From ZC4RG29 sp032907565 (lineage in GTDB: Bacteria > Bacteroidota > Bacteroidia > Cytophagales > Cyclobacteriaceae), in NCBI GenBank assembly GCA_032907565.1, contig JAJJPK010000148.1, positions 1-64,000 on the forward strand: a stretch of DNA of 64,000 nucleotides, in the 5' to 3' direction. A model generated the notes under the pieces. It was not told the DNA's origin, searched no databases, and worked only from the letters and a program-made list of their open reading frames with translations. Both the position numbers and the translations under genes were made by a program. Below, piece by piece: positions 50,924 to 60,580 of this stretch (within the stretch, counting starts at the first letter, position 1; every line of letters starts with the position of its first letter).

Positions 50924-51585
50924 TGGAACCCCGGATCATCACTACGGACGATGGCTCGCACTCGCTGTATCATACAGCACTGAATGAAACTTATCACTCG
51001 CGACACGGCGCCCTCACTGAGTCCCGGCATGTGTTCATCGAGAATGGTCTCGCTCAAGTGCCGCCTTCAGTCGATCCCATTCGTGTGTTGGAGGTTGGTT
51101 TTGGTACGGGACTGAATGCACTGCTTACGTGGCTTTATGCTCGATCTTCAGAGCGCTTGGTTTACTACACCGGCATCGAACCCTTTCCTCTTAAAGCGGA
51201 CACCTGGCGCCTCCTCAACTACAGCACGTCATTAAGCGCTGAACGTGAATTCACCACACTTCACGAGGCATCGTGGAATGAAGCCCATGAGTTGGATGCC
51301 TTTTTCCATTTTTCAAAATTGAGCATGGGTATCGAAGACTTCGTGGCCTCGGGACTGTTGTTTGATGTTGTATATTACGATGCTTTTGCACCTGAAAAGC
51401 AACCCGCCATGTGGTCAAGCGAGGCCCTCGGTGTTACCGTGGGGGCTATGCGACAAAAAGGAATTCTGGTCACATACTGTGCTAAGGGCCAGTTCCGTCG
51501 CACGCTGCGTTCCCTGGGAATGGAAGTTGAGGCTTTGCCCGGTCCGCCGGGAAAAAGGGAAATGACGCGCGCGCGAAAAACCTGA
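50923..51585 (+). CDS. mnmD: tRNA (mnm5s2U34)-methyltransferase MnmD (DUF752)
   Basis: Stand-alone methyltransferase that finishes 5-methylaminomethyl-2-thiouridine at tRNA wobble U34. The 220 residues have the SAM-binding LEVGFGTGLNALL near residue 60 and DVVYYDAFAPEKQPAMW near 150, both diagnostic of the DUF752 domain. YHSRHGALTESRHVF is the N-terminal family motif. The partner MnmC-oxidoreductase domain found in E. coli MnmC is absent, as is usual for Bacteroidota. It overlaps ispF by one base. Confidence 0.93.
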   Translation: MEPRIITTDDGSHSLYHTALNETYHSRHGALTESRHVFIENGLAQVPPSVDPIRVLEVGFGTGLNALLTWLYARSSERLVYYTGIEPFPLKADTWRLLNYSTSLSAEREFTTLHEASWNEAHELDAFFHFSKLSMGIEDFVASGLLFDVVYYDAFAPEKQPAMWSSEALGVTVGAMRQKGILVTYCAKGQFRRTLRSLGMEVEALPGPPGKREMTRARKT

Positions 51586-51878
51586 CCCAAAAAGCCAAAA
51601 AAAGCGGGCTATCAAAATCGCAAAATCGTTCTGGTCGCAATCGTTCGCGTTTGAGATATTTCAAAATGCGTTGAAGGATTTGTAAAAAAACTCAAAAAAT
51701 TCTCCTTAAACCTGAGTCTTGGCAAAATTTTCTGCCGTTATTTTGATAATTTACCAAACCGAATTGATAAAATCCGGGTTTCTTCGCTAAGTCCGAATGG
51801 GGATTTTAACCCGTTTTTCTTGTTACAGTGAGAGAACCTACAGATAGGCCGTCGGAGTCGGCGGTTGTGCTAAACTAA
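51586..51878. other. AT-rich intergenic leader of gltB
   Basis: No protein or RNA gene is seen. The stretch is markedly AT-rich compared with its surroundings, with A-runs and TTATTTTGATAATTTACC near 51740-51757. A TTGG 17 nt before TATTTTGA could be a promoter of imperfect spacing. It probably carries the gltBD promoter and any regulator site. Confidence 0.5.
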
Positions 51879-54800
51879 ATGATGAACAACCTTAATTCAA
51901 TGAATCAAGACACCAGGAAGGGCCTTTACAGACCAGAACTGGAGCATGACGCCTGCGGGATTGGGTGTATTGCAAGCATCAACGGCGTGCGTTCGAACGA
52001 GGTTTTGACGGATGCACTGTCGATGCTGGAAAATATGGAGCATCGGGGCGGAAAGGGTTGCAACCCGAAAACCGGCGATGGCGCCGGTGTGCTCCTGCAA
52101 ATACCGCATGAATTTTATGAAGAGGAGTGTGCAAGCCTTGGCTTTCAGTTGCCCGAGGCCGGCAAGTATGGTGTGGGCATGGTATTCTTTCCGCGTGATA
52201 AAAAAGTAGTGGAGGAATGTCGTAGGATATTACTGCGCAATATTGAAGAACTCGGCCTGTCCCTCATCGGATTCCGGGTGGTCCCTGCCGATCACAGCGT
52301 GCCGGGTCCCGGTGCATCGGAAGTTGAACCGACCATCGAGCAGGTGTTTGTCAAGCCACAGGATGAAAGCATGGCGAGAGATGCGTTTGAACGCAGACTC
52401 TTTGTTCTCCGCAACCACACCTCACATGTTGTAGCCAACGAAGTACAGGGCAACAACTGTGAATTCTACATTGCGAGCTTTTCGTCCAAGACGGTAGTAT
52501 ATAAGGGACAGTTGCGTACAGAGCAGCTGCGAAAATATTTCTATGACCTTCAGGACAGCAGGGTGAAGACAGCGCTGGCGCTGATCCACTCGCGGTTCTC
52601 GACCAACACGTTCCCGAACTGGAAACTTGCACAGCCCTTCCGTTATATTGCCCACAACGGTGAGATCAACACCATTCGGGGTAACGTAAACAAAATGAAG
52701 TCCAAGGAAGCACTGTTCCGGTCTTCGTTGTTCACACCGGCTGAGCTTGAAAAGCTTTTGCCGATTACCAATCCGCAGGCTTCCGATTCCGCCAACCTCG
52801 ACGCTCTTGTGGAGATGCTCGTCCTGGCAGGCCGGTCAATTCCTCATGTGCTCATGATGCTCGTGCCGGAGGCCTGGCAGGACAACAAACTCATGGATCC
52901 ACACCGAAAGGCGTTTTACAAGTACCATGCTTCCATGATGGAACCGTGGGACGGTCCTGCCGCCCTCGTGTTTACGGACGGAGAAAGGATTGGGGCCACG
53001 CTTGACCGCAACGGGCTACGGCCGATGCGCTATTGCGTTACAAAAAGCGGGCGCATCGTCATGGCATCGGAGGCCGGTGCATTGCAAATCGATCCCCGCG
53101 ACGTCCTGGAAAAGGGACGCATCACACCCGGGAAGATGATACTGGCCGACCTGACGGAGGGGAAGATTCTGTACGACGATGAGGTAAAGCGCTCCGTATA
53201 CGAGCACAAGCACTACTATAACTGGATTATCCAAAACCGGCTGAAACTGCGGCTGGAGCCGGAACCAGAGACTTTCGAAGAAAAGTACGATCCTGCTAGC
53301 CTGGTCCGCCGGCAAAACGCCTTCGGGTTCACGAATGAAGATCTGCGAGCGATACTGATACCGATGGCTCAAAAGGGATATGAGCCCATCGGCTCCATGG
53401 GAGACGATACACCGCTCGCCGTGTTGTCGCAGGAAAGCCGCCACATTTCGAATTATTTCAAACAACACTTTGCACAGGTAAGCAACCCGCCGATCGACCC
53501 GATCCGCGAACGGCTTGTGATGTCCCTGTTCACGCGCGTGGGAGCCAGCCTGAACGTGCTGGAGGAAACGCCTCAGCACACGCGTCAGATACACATCTCC
53601 CAGCCCGTGTTGTCGAACAAGGACCTGGAGAAACTTAAGAACATGCAGAAGGAAGGCTTTGAGTATGCCGTCATCAGCGGCGTGTTCAAAGCCGACGGCA
53701 AACCCGGAAGGCTGGAAGAAAGCCTGAAGCGCATTTGCCTGGAGGCCGAAGAGGCCGTCCACGAGGGAAAGAAGATCCTGATCATTTCCGATCGCCGGAT
53801 CAGTGAGGAGTTCGCACCGATTCCGTCGCTCATGGCAACCGGCGCGGTACATCACTACCTGGTGGAAAAGCGAATCCGGACAAAGGTTGGCCTTGTTGTC
53901 GAGGCTGGCGACGTCTGGGAGGTACACCATTTTGCCACCATCATCGGTTACGGTGCAAGTGCGGTGAACCCTTACCTTGCACTGGAAACAATTCACACCC
54001 TGGTCGAAGCCGGAGAGCTCGGCGAAGGGATGACTGATGAGGCTGCCTTCGCGAACTATCAGAAGGCCATAGGAAACGGGTTGCTGAAAGTGATGTCGAA
54101 GATGGGCATCAGTACCCTTCAATCGTATCAGTCGGCGCAGATTTTTGAAGCGCTCGGCCTCGGAACAGAGGTAATCGACCGCTGCTTCCGCGGCACGATC
54201 AGCAGGATTGATGGGTTGTCGTTCGACGACCTCGCTGAAGAAGTGCTCGTGCGCCACCGTCTCGCATTTCGGCAACGGGCCGACAGGCTGCAGGAGGGAG
54301 GCGTTTACCAATGGAAGCGGAAAGGAGAAAAGCACCTTTTCGATCCGGAGACAATACACCTGCTTCAGCACTCTACGCGCAGAAATGATTTTTCCCTGTA
54401 CAAGAAATACGCGGAGCGAATCAACGACCAGACCCGCCATACGCTGACGCTACGCGGCATGTTTGAATTCAAGAAGCGAAACAGCGTGCCGCTGGAAGAA
54501 GTCGAACCCATCGAAGACATCATGAAGCGCTTTGCAACAGGCGCCATGTCGTTCGGCTCCATTTCATACGAAGCACACAGCACGCTGGCGGTCGCCATGA
54601 ACCGAATCGGAGGCAGGAGCAACAGCGGTGAAGGCGGCGAAGACGAAAGCCGGTTCGAACGAAAGCCCAATGGCGATTGGGAGCGCTCTGCCATCAAGCA
54701 GGTAGCCTCCGGAAGGTTTGGCGTAACAAGCCACTACCTGGCAAACGCAGATGAATTACAGATCAAAATGGCCCAGGGCGCGAAGCCTGGAGAAGGCGGA

Positions 54801-56426
54801 CAGCTGCCGGGCCACAAGGTGGATGAGTGGATTGGACGCGTTCGACATTCCACGCCGGGTGTCGGACTGATTTCGCCGCCACCACACCACGATATTTATT
54901 CTATCGAAGACCTGGCTCAACTAATCTTCGACCTGAAGAACGCTAACCCTTCGGCACGCATCAACGTGAAGCTCGTATCGCAAGCCGGTGTGGGAACAGT
55001 AGCTGCAGGCGTAGCCAAAGCAAAGGCAGACGCCATCCTTATTTCCGGCGCGGACGGCGGTACGGGAGCTTCTCCTATCAGTTCGATTCGTCATGCCGGG
55101 TTGCCCTGGGAACTCGGTCTCTCCGAAGCGCACCAGACGCTGGTGAAGAACAATCTCAGGAGCCGGGTGGTGCTTCAAACGGACGGACAGATCCGCACGG
55201 GTCGCGACATCGCCATTGCGGCGTTATTGGGAGCCGAAGAATGGGGCGTTGCCACCGCGGCTCTCGTCGTGGAAGGGTGCATTATGATGCGCAAGTGTCA
55301 CCTGAATACTTGTCCTGTAGGCATCGCCACGCAGGACGAGTCGTTGCGCAGGCTTTTCACAGGCGATCCCGATCACGTGGTAAACTTCTTCCGGTTCCTC
55401 GCCGAAGACCTGCGGCAGATCATGGCCGAACTTGGATTCCGCAAGGTTAATGAAATGATCGGACGCACCGACATCCTTCGCGTGCGCCATCCGCTGAATC
55501 ACTGGAAGTTGAAGAAGCTCGACCTGTCGCCGATCCTGTATCGCGAGCCGCTGAGCAACCACGTCGGCGTTTACAAGCAGATCGAACAGGACTTCGAATT
55601 GGAAAAAGTGCTGGATCGCGAATTGATCCGCGGTGCAAAGCCGGCGCTCGAACGCGGTGAACGCGTCAGCATGAAATTTCCGATCCGCAATATCAACCGG
55701 ACTACGGGCGCAATGCTGTCCTACGAGATATCGAAAAAGTACAAGTCGAAGGGACTTCCGGAAGATACTATACAAGTCGAGTTCACCGGCTCGGCCGGAC
55801 AAAGCTTCGGCGCATTCGTAGCCCCCGGTGTCACTTTCAGGCTTGTGGGTGAGGCGAACGACTACTTCGGAAAGGGACTTTCCGGAGGAAAGCTCATTGT
55901 GTATCCTGATCAGCGCGCATCGTTTGTTCCGGAAGAAAACATCATCATTGGCAACGTGGCCTTCTATGGCGCGACGAGCGGGGAGGCTTACATCCGAGGA
56001 CAGGCCGGCGAACGTTTCTGTGTACGGAATTCCGGCGTTCACGCCGTGGTAGAAGGTGTCGGCGACCACGCCTGTGAGTACATGACCGGCGGACGTGTGG
56101 TTGTTCTTGGAAAGACCGGGAAGAACTTTGCTGCCGGTATGAGCGGAGGTATTGCCTACGTCTTCGACGGCGAAGGAGAATTTGACAAGCTTTGCAACAA
56201 GGAAATGGTCGACCTCGAAGTTCCTTCAGCGGAAGACCGCGAAGAGATCAGGACACTCGTCGCGAAGCATCTGGAATACACCGGCAGTACGCCGGCCAGG
56301 CTGCTGCTTGACGACTGGGATAATCTTTCGTCGCGATTTGTCAAAGTTATGCCAAGAGACTACAAGGCCGTTCTGGCGAAGGCACAGGAAGCCATGGCGA
56401 AGGAAACGGTAGTAGTTGTCAAATAA
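51879..56426 (+). CDS. gltB: Glutamate synthase large subunit
   Basis: Makes two glutamates from glutamine and 2-oxoglutarate. The 1515-residue protein has the class II glutamine amidotransferase domain from Cys26 (HDACGIGCIAS), exposed after propeptide removal, to about residue 420. Then come the central domain, the FMN-binding synthase domain (GAMSFGSISYEAH, SGADGGTGASPISSI), the 3Fe-4S cysteines in CHLNTCPVG, and the C-terminal beta-helix GXGXG domain (FGAFVAPGVT, GGKLIVYPDQ, MSGGIAYVFD). A second ATG at 51900 is an alternative start. gltD follows 21 nt downstream. Confidence 0.97.
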   Translation: MMNNLNSMNQDTRKGLYRPELEHDACGIGCIASINGVRSNEVLTDALSMLENMEHRGGKGCNPKTGDGAGVLLQIPHEFYEEECASLGFQLPEAGKYGVGMVFFPRDKKVVEECRRILLRNIEELGLSLIGFRVVPADHSVPGPGASEVEPTIEQVFVKPQDESMARDAFERRLFVLRNHTSHVVANEVQGNNCEFYIASFSSKTVVYKGQLRTEQLRKYFYDLQDSRVKTALALIHSRFSTNTFPNWKLAQPFRYIAHNGEINTIRGNVNKMKSKEALFRSSLFTPAELEKLLPITNPQASDSANLDALVEMLVLAGRSIPHVLMMLVPEAWQDNKLMDPHRKAFYKYHASMMEPWDGPAALVFTDGERIGATLDRNGLRPMRYCVTKSGRIVMASEAGALQIDPRDVLEKGRITPGKMILADLTEGKILYDDEVKRSVYEHKHYYNWIIQNRLKLRLEPEPETFEEKYDPASLVRRQNAFGFTNEDLRAILIPMAQKGYEPIGSMGDDTPLAVLSQESRHISNYFKQHFAQVSNPPIDPIRERLVMSLFTRVGASLNVLEETPQHTRQIHISQPVLSNKDLEKLKNMQKEGFEYAVISGVFKADGKPGRLEESLKRICLEAEEAVHEGKKILIISDRRISEEFAPIPSLMATGAVHHYLVEKRIRTKVGLVVEAGDVWEVHHFATIIGYGASAVNPYLALETIHTLVEAGELGEGMTDEAAFANYQKAIGNGLLKVMSKMGISTLQSYQSAQIFEALGLGTEVIDRCFRGTISRIDGLSFDDLAEEVLVRHRLAFRQRADRLQEGGVYQWKRKGEKHLFDPETIHLLQHSTRRNDFSLYKKYAERINDQTRHTLTLRGMFEFKKRNSVPLEEVEPIEDIMKRFATGAMSFGSISYEAHSTLAVAMNRIGGRSNSGEGGEDESRFERKPNGDWERSAIKQVASGRFGVTSHYLANADELQIKMAQGAKPGEGGQLPGHKVDEWIGRVRHSTPGVGLISPPPHHDIYSIEDLAQLIFDLKNANPSARINVKLVSQAGVGTVAAGVAKAKADAILISGADGGTGASPISSIRHAGLPWELGLSEAHQTLVKNNLRSRVVLQTDGQIRTGRDIAIAALLGAEEWGVATAALVVEGCIMMRKCHLNTCPVGIATQDESLRRLFTGDPDHVVNFFRFLAEDLRQIMAELGFRKVNEMIGRTDILRVRHPLNHWKLKKLDLSPILYREPLSNHVGVYKQIEQDFELEKVLDRELIRGAKPALERGERVSMKFPIRNINRTTGAMLSYEISKKYKSKGLPEDTIQVEFTGSAGQSFGAFVAPGVTFRLVGEANDYFGKGLSGGKLIVYPDQRASFVPEENIIIGNVAFYGATSGEAYIRGQAGERFCVRNSGVHAVVEGVGDHACEYMTGGRVVVLGKTGKNFAAGMSGGIAYVFDGEGEFDKLCNKEMVDLEVPSAEDREEIRTLVAKHLEYTGSTPARLLLDDWDNLSSRFVKVMPRDYKAVLAKAQEAMAKETVVVVK

Positions 56427-56447
56427 GAAACAAGGGGAGATTACGAC

Positions 56448-57923
56448 ATGGGACAGATAGATGGATTTATGAAGTACAACCGGGAAATGCCTAAGACCCG
56501 GGATCCCAAGGAACGCGTTCGCGACTACAAGGAGATATACCTGCCGCAGTCGGAGGACAAGATTAACCAACAGGCTGCGCGCTGCATGGATTGTGGCGTT
56601 CCGTTTTGCCATAGCGGTTGTCCGCTCGGCAACAATATTCCTGACTTCAACGACGCGGTATATCGCGGTGATTGGGAAGAGGCTATACGCGTCCTGCATT
56701 CAACGAACAACTTTCCCGAGTTTACCGGGCGCATTTGCCCTGCACCCTGTGAGGCGAGCTGCGTGTTGAGCATCAACAACAAGCCGGTTACTATTGAGTT
56801 TATTGAAAAGACGATAGCCGAAAAGGCGTACGAGCTGGGATACATCAAACCGCATGCGCCCAAGACGCGGACTGGAAAGCGAATTGCTATCGTGGGGTCC
56901 GGGCCTGCCGGACTGGCAGCAGCAGCTCAACTCAATAAGGCCGGCCATTGGGTTACTGTGTTCGAACGCAGCGACCGCATCGGCGGATTGCTCCGCTACG
57001 GTATCCCCGATTTCAAGCTGGAGAAGCAGGTAATCGACCGGCGTATCCGCATCATGGAAATGGAGGGCGTGATGTTCCGGACCAATTCCCACGTAGGCGT
57101 AAACATCAGTCCTAAGTTGCTGCGCGATGAATTCGATGCGATCCTGCTCGCAGGAGGTGCTTCCGCACCGAGGGATCTGCCTATTCCCGGACGAAATCTA
57201 GAAGGCGTTCATTTCGCTATGGATTTTCTTACCCAACAGAACAAGAGAGTAGCAGGCGATCGGATCTTTAGCGGAGACATTGTGGCCGCTGGCAAGAACG
57301 TGATAGTCATTGGCGGCGGCGATACAGGATCGGATTGCGTGGGCACCTCAAATCGCCAGGGTGCCCGTAGCGTGACCCAGATTGAATTGCTGGTTCAGCC
57401 TCCCAAGGAGCGAACTGAAGATAATCCCTGGCCACAATGGCCGATGATCCTTACGACGTCCTCGTCACACGAAGAAGGCGTAGAGCGTCGTTGGGCTATA
57501 CTTACCAAGGAGTTCCTCGGTGATTCACGAGGAAGGCTACAAGGCCTGAAAGTGGTCGACATCCGATGGGGCAGAGGGAGCAATGGCAAGATGGCCTTCG
57601 ACGAAATTCCCGGCACCGAGCGCGTCATGCCCTGTGAACTCGCGCTTCTGGCTATTGGATTTGTCGGTGCAGAAAAGGGTTTGCTGCTCTCCGAACTCGG
57701 TGTAGAACTTGATGCCCGTGGGAATATCAAGACGGAAAACTACATGAGTACTCGTGAAGGGGTATTTGCTGCCGGCGACGTACGGCGCGGTCAGTCGCTT
57801 GTTGTTTGGGCGATATCGGAAGGGCGTGAGGCCGCCCGGGCTATTGACCAGTGGCTAATGGGTTTTTCACACCTCGAATCCAAAGACGAGTCGTTCACCA
57901 GGCTTCCTGAGAACGTCGCTTAA
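56448..57923 (+). CDS. gltD: Glutamate synthase small subunit
   Basis: NAD(P)H-oxidising flavoprotein that supplies electrons to GltB. The 491-residue protein has N-terminal iron-sulfur cysteines (CMDCGVPFCHSGCP and CPAPCEASC), the FAD Rossmann motif GSGPAGLAAA near residue 150, a second NAD(P) motif GGGDTGSDC near 290, and AAGDVRRGQSLVVWAISEG near the C terminus. It is 21 nt after gltB in the same operon. Confidence 0.97.
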   Translation: MGQIDGFMKYNREMPKTRDPKERVRDYKEIYLPQSEDKINQQAARCMDCGVPFCHSGCPLGNNIPDFNDAVYRGDWEEAIRVLHSTNNFPEFTGRICPAPCEASCVLSINNKPVTIEFIEKTIAEKAYELGYIKPHAPKTRTGKRIAIVGSGPAGLAAAAQLNKAGHWVTVFERSDRIGGLLRYGIPDFKLEKQVIDRRIRIMEMEGVMFRTNSHVGVNISPKLLRDEFDAILLAGGASAPRDLPIPGRNLEGVHFAMDFLTQQNKRVAGDRIFSGDIVAAGKNVIVIGGGDTGSDCVGTSNRQGARSVTQIELLVQPPKERTEDNPWPQWPMILTTSSSHEEGVERRWAILTKEFLGDSRGRLQGLKVVDIRWGRGSNGKMAFDEIPGTERVMPCELALLAIGFVGAEKGLLLSELGVELDARGNIKTENYMSTREGVFAAGDVRRGQSLVVWAISEGREAARAIDQWLMGFSHLESKDESFTRLPENVA

Positions 57924-57954
57924 CGACGCGTTTCGCTTTGTGATGCAATACTGC

Positions 57955-57962
57955 TAATTTTG
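57955..57962 (+). promoter_or_regulatory. Candidate -7 box of aguB
   Basis: TAATTTTG, a perfect TAnnTTTG box, lies 18 nt before the aguB ATG, with a TTCG 19 nt further upstream in place of TTTG. This suggests aguBA has its own promoter, apart from gltBD. Confidence 0.45.
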
Positions 57963-57980
57963 CTGCCTTAAACGATTTAG

Positions 57981-58862
57981 ATGGCAAGCAGGATTGTAAA
58001 AGTGGGAACCGTGCAGATGTCATGTACGGAAGATGTAGAGGCAAATCTGAACAAGGCGATTCAGGGAATTCGTGAAGCGGCGGCAAAAGGTGCGCAAATC
58101 GTCTGCCTGCAGGAACTTTTTCGCTCGCTTTATTTCTGCGATGTGGAGGACTACGACAACTTTGCGCTGGCAGAGCCAGTTCCGGGTCCTACAACCGATG
58201 TTCTTTCTCCCCTGGCTGCTGAATTGAACTGCGTAATAGTTGCTTCATTATTCGAAAAGCGCACACAGGGGATATATCACAACACCACCGCCGTGATCGA
58301 CGCGGATGGTACTTACCTGGGCAAATACAGGAAGATGCACATCCCGGATGATCCGGCGTATTACGAAAAGTTCTATTTCACGCCTGGCGATCTCGGATAT
58401 AAGGTCTTCAAAACAAAATATGCCGACATCGGCGTGCTGATCTGTTGGGATCAGTGGTACCCGGAAGGTGCGCGCATCACATCCCTGATGGGCGCAGAGA
58501 TCCTCTTCTACCCCACCGCGATCGGATGGGCCGCCACGCAGGATGACGCGACCAACAGCGAACAATTCCACGCATGGCAAACCATACAGCGTAGTCACGC
58601 CGTGGCGAACGGCATCCACGTTGTTAGCGTCAATCGTGTGGGCGAGGAGCAAAACGGGGCCATGAAATTCTGGGGAGGCTCGTTTGTGTGTAATCCCTTC
58701 GGACGCATTCTCTATCAGGCTCCACACGACCGTGAAGAAGTTGGCGTGACTGCTATCGACCTGAACACCACAGACAGCTACCGCACCCATTGGCCATTCC
58801 TGCGCGACCGGCGGATTGATTCCTATCAACCCATCACACGCCGGTATATCGATGAGGAGTAA
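57981..58862 (+). CDS. aguB: N-carbamoylputrescine amidase
   Basis: Nitrilase-superfamily enzyme releasing putrescine from N-carbamoylputrescine. The 293 residues show the catalytic triad: Glu in CLQELFRSLYF, Lys in KYRKMHIPDD and Cys in LICWDQWYPEGAR. The QELFRSLYFC and HIPDDPAYYEKFYF motifs are specific for the AguB branch. aguA, encoding the preceding step, starts 33 nt downstream. Confidence 0.95.
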   Translation: MASRIVKVGTVQMSCTEDVEANLNKAIQGIREAAAKGAQIVCLQELFRSLYFCDVEDYDNFALAEPVPGPTTDVLSPLAAELNCVIVASLFEKRTQGIYHNTTAVIDADGTYLGKYRKMHIPDDPAYYEKFYFTPGDLGYKVFKTKYADIGVLICWDQWYPEGARITSLMGAEILFYPTAIGWAATQDDATNSEQFHAWQTIQRSHAVANGIHVVSVNRVGEEQNGAMKFWGGSFVCNPFGRILYQAPHDREEVGVTAIDLNTTDSYRTHWPFLRDRRIDSYQPITRRYIDEE

Positions 58863-58895
58863 AAGCCTGAGCCACACTTCGCACCTCCTTCGCAA

Positions 58896-59975
58896 ATGAT
58901 CTCAATGGAAAAACCTGGATCACCAACGTTCGACGTGAACAATCCGCAGGCATCTGGCTACTATTTTCCGGCGGAGTTCGCGCCCCATGTGGCGACCTGG
59001 CTGAGCTGGCCACACAAGGAAGCGTCGTGGCCCGGCAAGCTTCATCTCATCTACCCGGTTTACGCCGAGTTTGTGAAACACGTAGCGGAAGGTGAGACCG
59101 TCTGTATTAACGTCGCAGACGAAGCGATGAAGAAGGATGCCCTGCGCTGGCTCGACAAAGCCGGTGCGAATACGGACAACGTGCGATTCTTTTTCAACCC
59201 GACCGACGACGCGTGGTGTCGCGATCATGGGCCAGCATTTCTTATCAATCCCGAGGGCAATCCGAAAAAGATCATCGTAGATTGGGGATATAACGCGTGG
59301 GGAAACAAGTATCCTCCCTACGATCAGGACGACCAGATCCCTACCCGCATCGGAGTTGAACTAAATATTCCCGTCGTGAATCCGGGAATCGTGATGGAAG
59401 GCGGCTCCGTGGATTTTAACGGACGCGGTACTGTTCTGACGACTACATCATGCCTGCTGAACCCCAACCGCAATCCACATCTCAGCAAGGAACAAATTGA
59501 AGATTACCTGCGCCGGTTCTATGGAGTCCGGAACATCCTGTGGCTCGGCGACGGCATTGCAGGTGATGACACAGACGGCCATATTGATGACATTACCCGC
59601 TTTGTAAATGCAGATACGGTCGTCACCGTGATTGAACACAACGCTTCTGACGAGAACTACAAGCCCCTTAAGGAAAACGTTGAGCTTTTGCAATCCTTCC
59701 AGCTCGAGGACGGAAAATCTCTCAATATCGTCGAGTTGCCTATGCCCGCTCCCGTATACTACGAGGGCACCCGGCTCCCGGCATCGTACGCAAACTTTTA
59801 CATTTCGAATAAGTATGTCGTAGTGCCCACATTCCGTGACCCCAACGACGACAAGGCGCTGGACATACTGCAGCAGTATTTTCCCGATCGGAAAGTGGTT
59901 GGCCTCGACTCGACCGACATCATTTGGGGTCTTGGATCATTCCACTGCCTCAGCCAGCAGGAGCCGGCCGTGTGA
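58896..59975 (+). CDS. aguA: Agmatine deiminase
   Basis: Converts agmatine to N-carbamoylputrescine with release of ammonia. The 359-residue protein of the guanidino-modifying superfamily shows MATWLSWPH-type opening (HVATWLSWPHKEASWPG), WCRDHGPAFL, EGGSVDFNGRGTVLTT, DTDGHIDDITRFV and the nucleophilic cysteine in GLGSFHCLSQQEP. A second ATG three codons in is also usable. Its stop abuts the convergent 5-FTHF cyclo-ligase stop with no gap. Confidence 0.96.
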   Translation: MISMEKPGSPTFDVNNPQASGYYFPAEFAPHVATWLSWPHKEASWPGKLHLIYPVYAEFVKHVAEGETVCINVADEAMKKDALRWLDKAGANTDNVRFFFNPTDDAWCRDHGPAFLINPEGNPKKIIVDWGYNAWGNKYPPYDQDDQIPTRIGVELNIPVVNPGIVMEGGSVDFNGRGTVLTTTSCLLNPNRNPHLSKEQIEDYLRRFYGVRNILWLGDGIAGDDTDGHIDDITRFVNADTVVTVIEHNASDENYKPLKENVELLQSFQLEDGKSLNIVELPMPAPVYYEGTRLPASYANFYISNKYVVVPTFRDPNDDKALDILQQYFPDRKVVGLDSTDIIWGLGSFHCLSQQEPAV

Positions 59976-60545
59976 TCAGAAACGATATACCTGCTCAGGG
60001 GTGATGACCAAATTCATGCGCTGGTCAAATTCTGCAATGTCATCGATGTGTTCTTCAGGAGGAAACAGCGATAAGCCGACGCGGACAGAAGTGCTCTTGC
60101 ATTGCATGAGAAAGCGGTCATAAAATCCTTTTCCATATCCTACGCGGTAACCATTCTGATCGAAGACCAGCAGCGGCACGATAAGGATGTCGATATCCTC
60201 AGGGCTTGTGATCTCACCATGCGTGGGTTCAGGAATACCAAACGGTGACTCTTCCAGCTGATGCGTGCCCTCATAGTAGTAGCTCGTCATCGTGCCGTCG
60301 GGATTGATCTTCGGTATGGAAATTCGGATTTCAGGATATTGTTCCTGGATGACGTTGACAATGAGCCAGGTGTCCGGCTCTTTATTTTTTTCGATCGGAA
60401 GGTAGGAATGCACTACACGGACATCACTCAGGTCCACCTCGCGAAAGAACCGGGCGGCGATGGAGTCGCAGGCCGTCCGATAGTCGTCATCGGTAAGCAG
60501 CGTCCGTTGCATCAGGTATTTCTTTCTGAGTTCAGACTTGGTCAT
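59976..60545 (-). CDS. 5-formyltetrahydrofolate cyclo-ligase
   Basis: Converts 5-formyl-THF to 5,10-methenyl-THF with ATP (FAU/YgfA/MTHFS family). The 189 residues show SELRKKYLMQRTLL at the N terminus, the substrate-binding REVDLSDVRVVHSY..PIEKNKEPDT segment, and the ATP-binding VPLLVFDQNGYRVGYGKGFYDRFL signature (key part GYGKGFYDR). It lies 35 nt after bshC on the same strand. Confidence 0.94.
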   Translation of the reverse strand: MTKSELRKKYLMQRTLLTDDDYRTACDSIAARFFREVDLSDVRVVHSYLPIEKNKEPDTWLIVNVIQEQYPEIRISIPKINPDGTMTSYYYEGTHQLEESPFGIPEPTHGEITSPEDIDILIVPLLVFDQNGYRVGYGKGFYDRFLMQCKSTSVRVGLSLFPPEEHIDDIAEFDQRMNLVITPEQVYRF

Positions 60546-60580
60546 AGAGCAGTTATGAATGATACGTCAAACAGGGTAGT

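Noticed and set aside
53016..54440. A 474-codon minus-strand frame inside gltB
   Set aside because: It lies wholly within the conserved glutamate synthase coding region; a stop-poor antisense frame due to codon bias.
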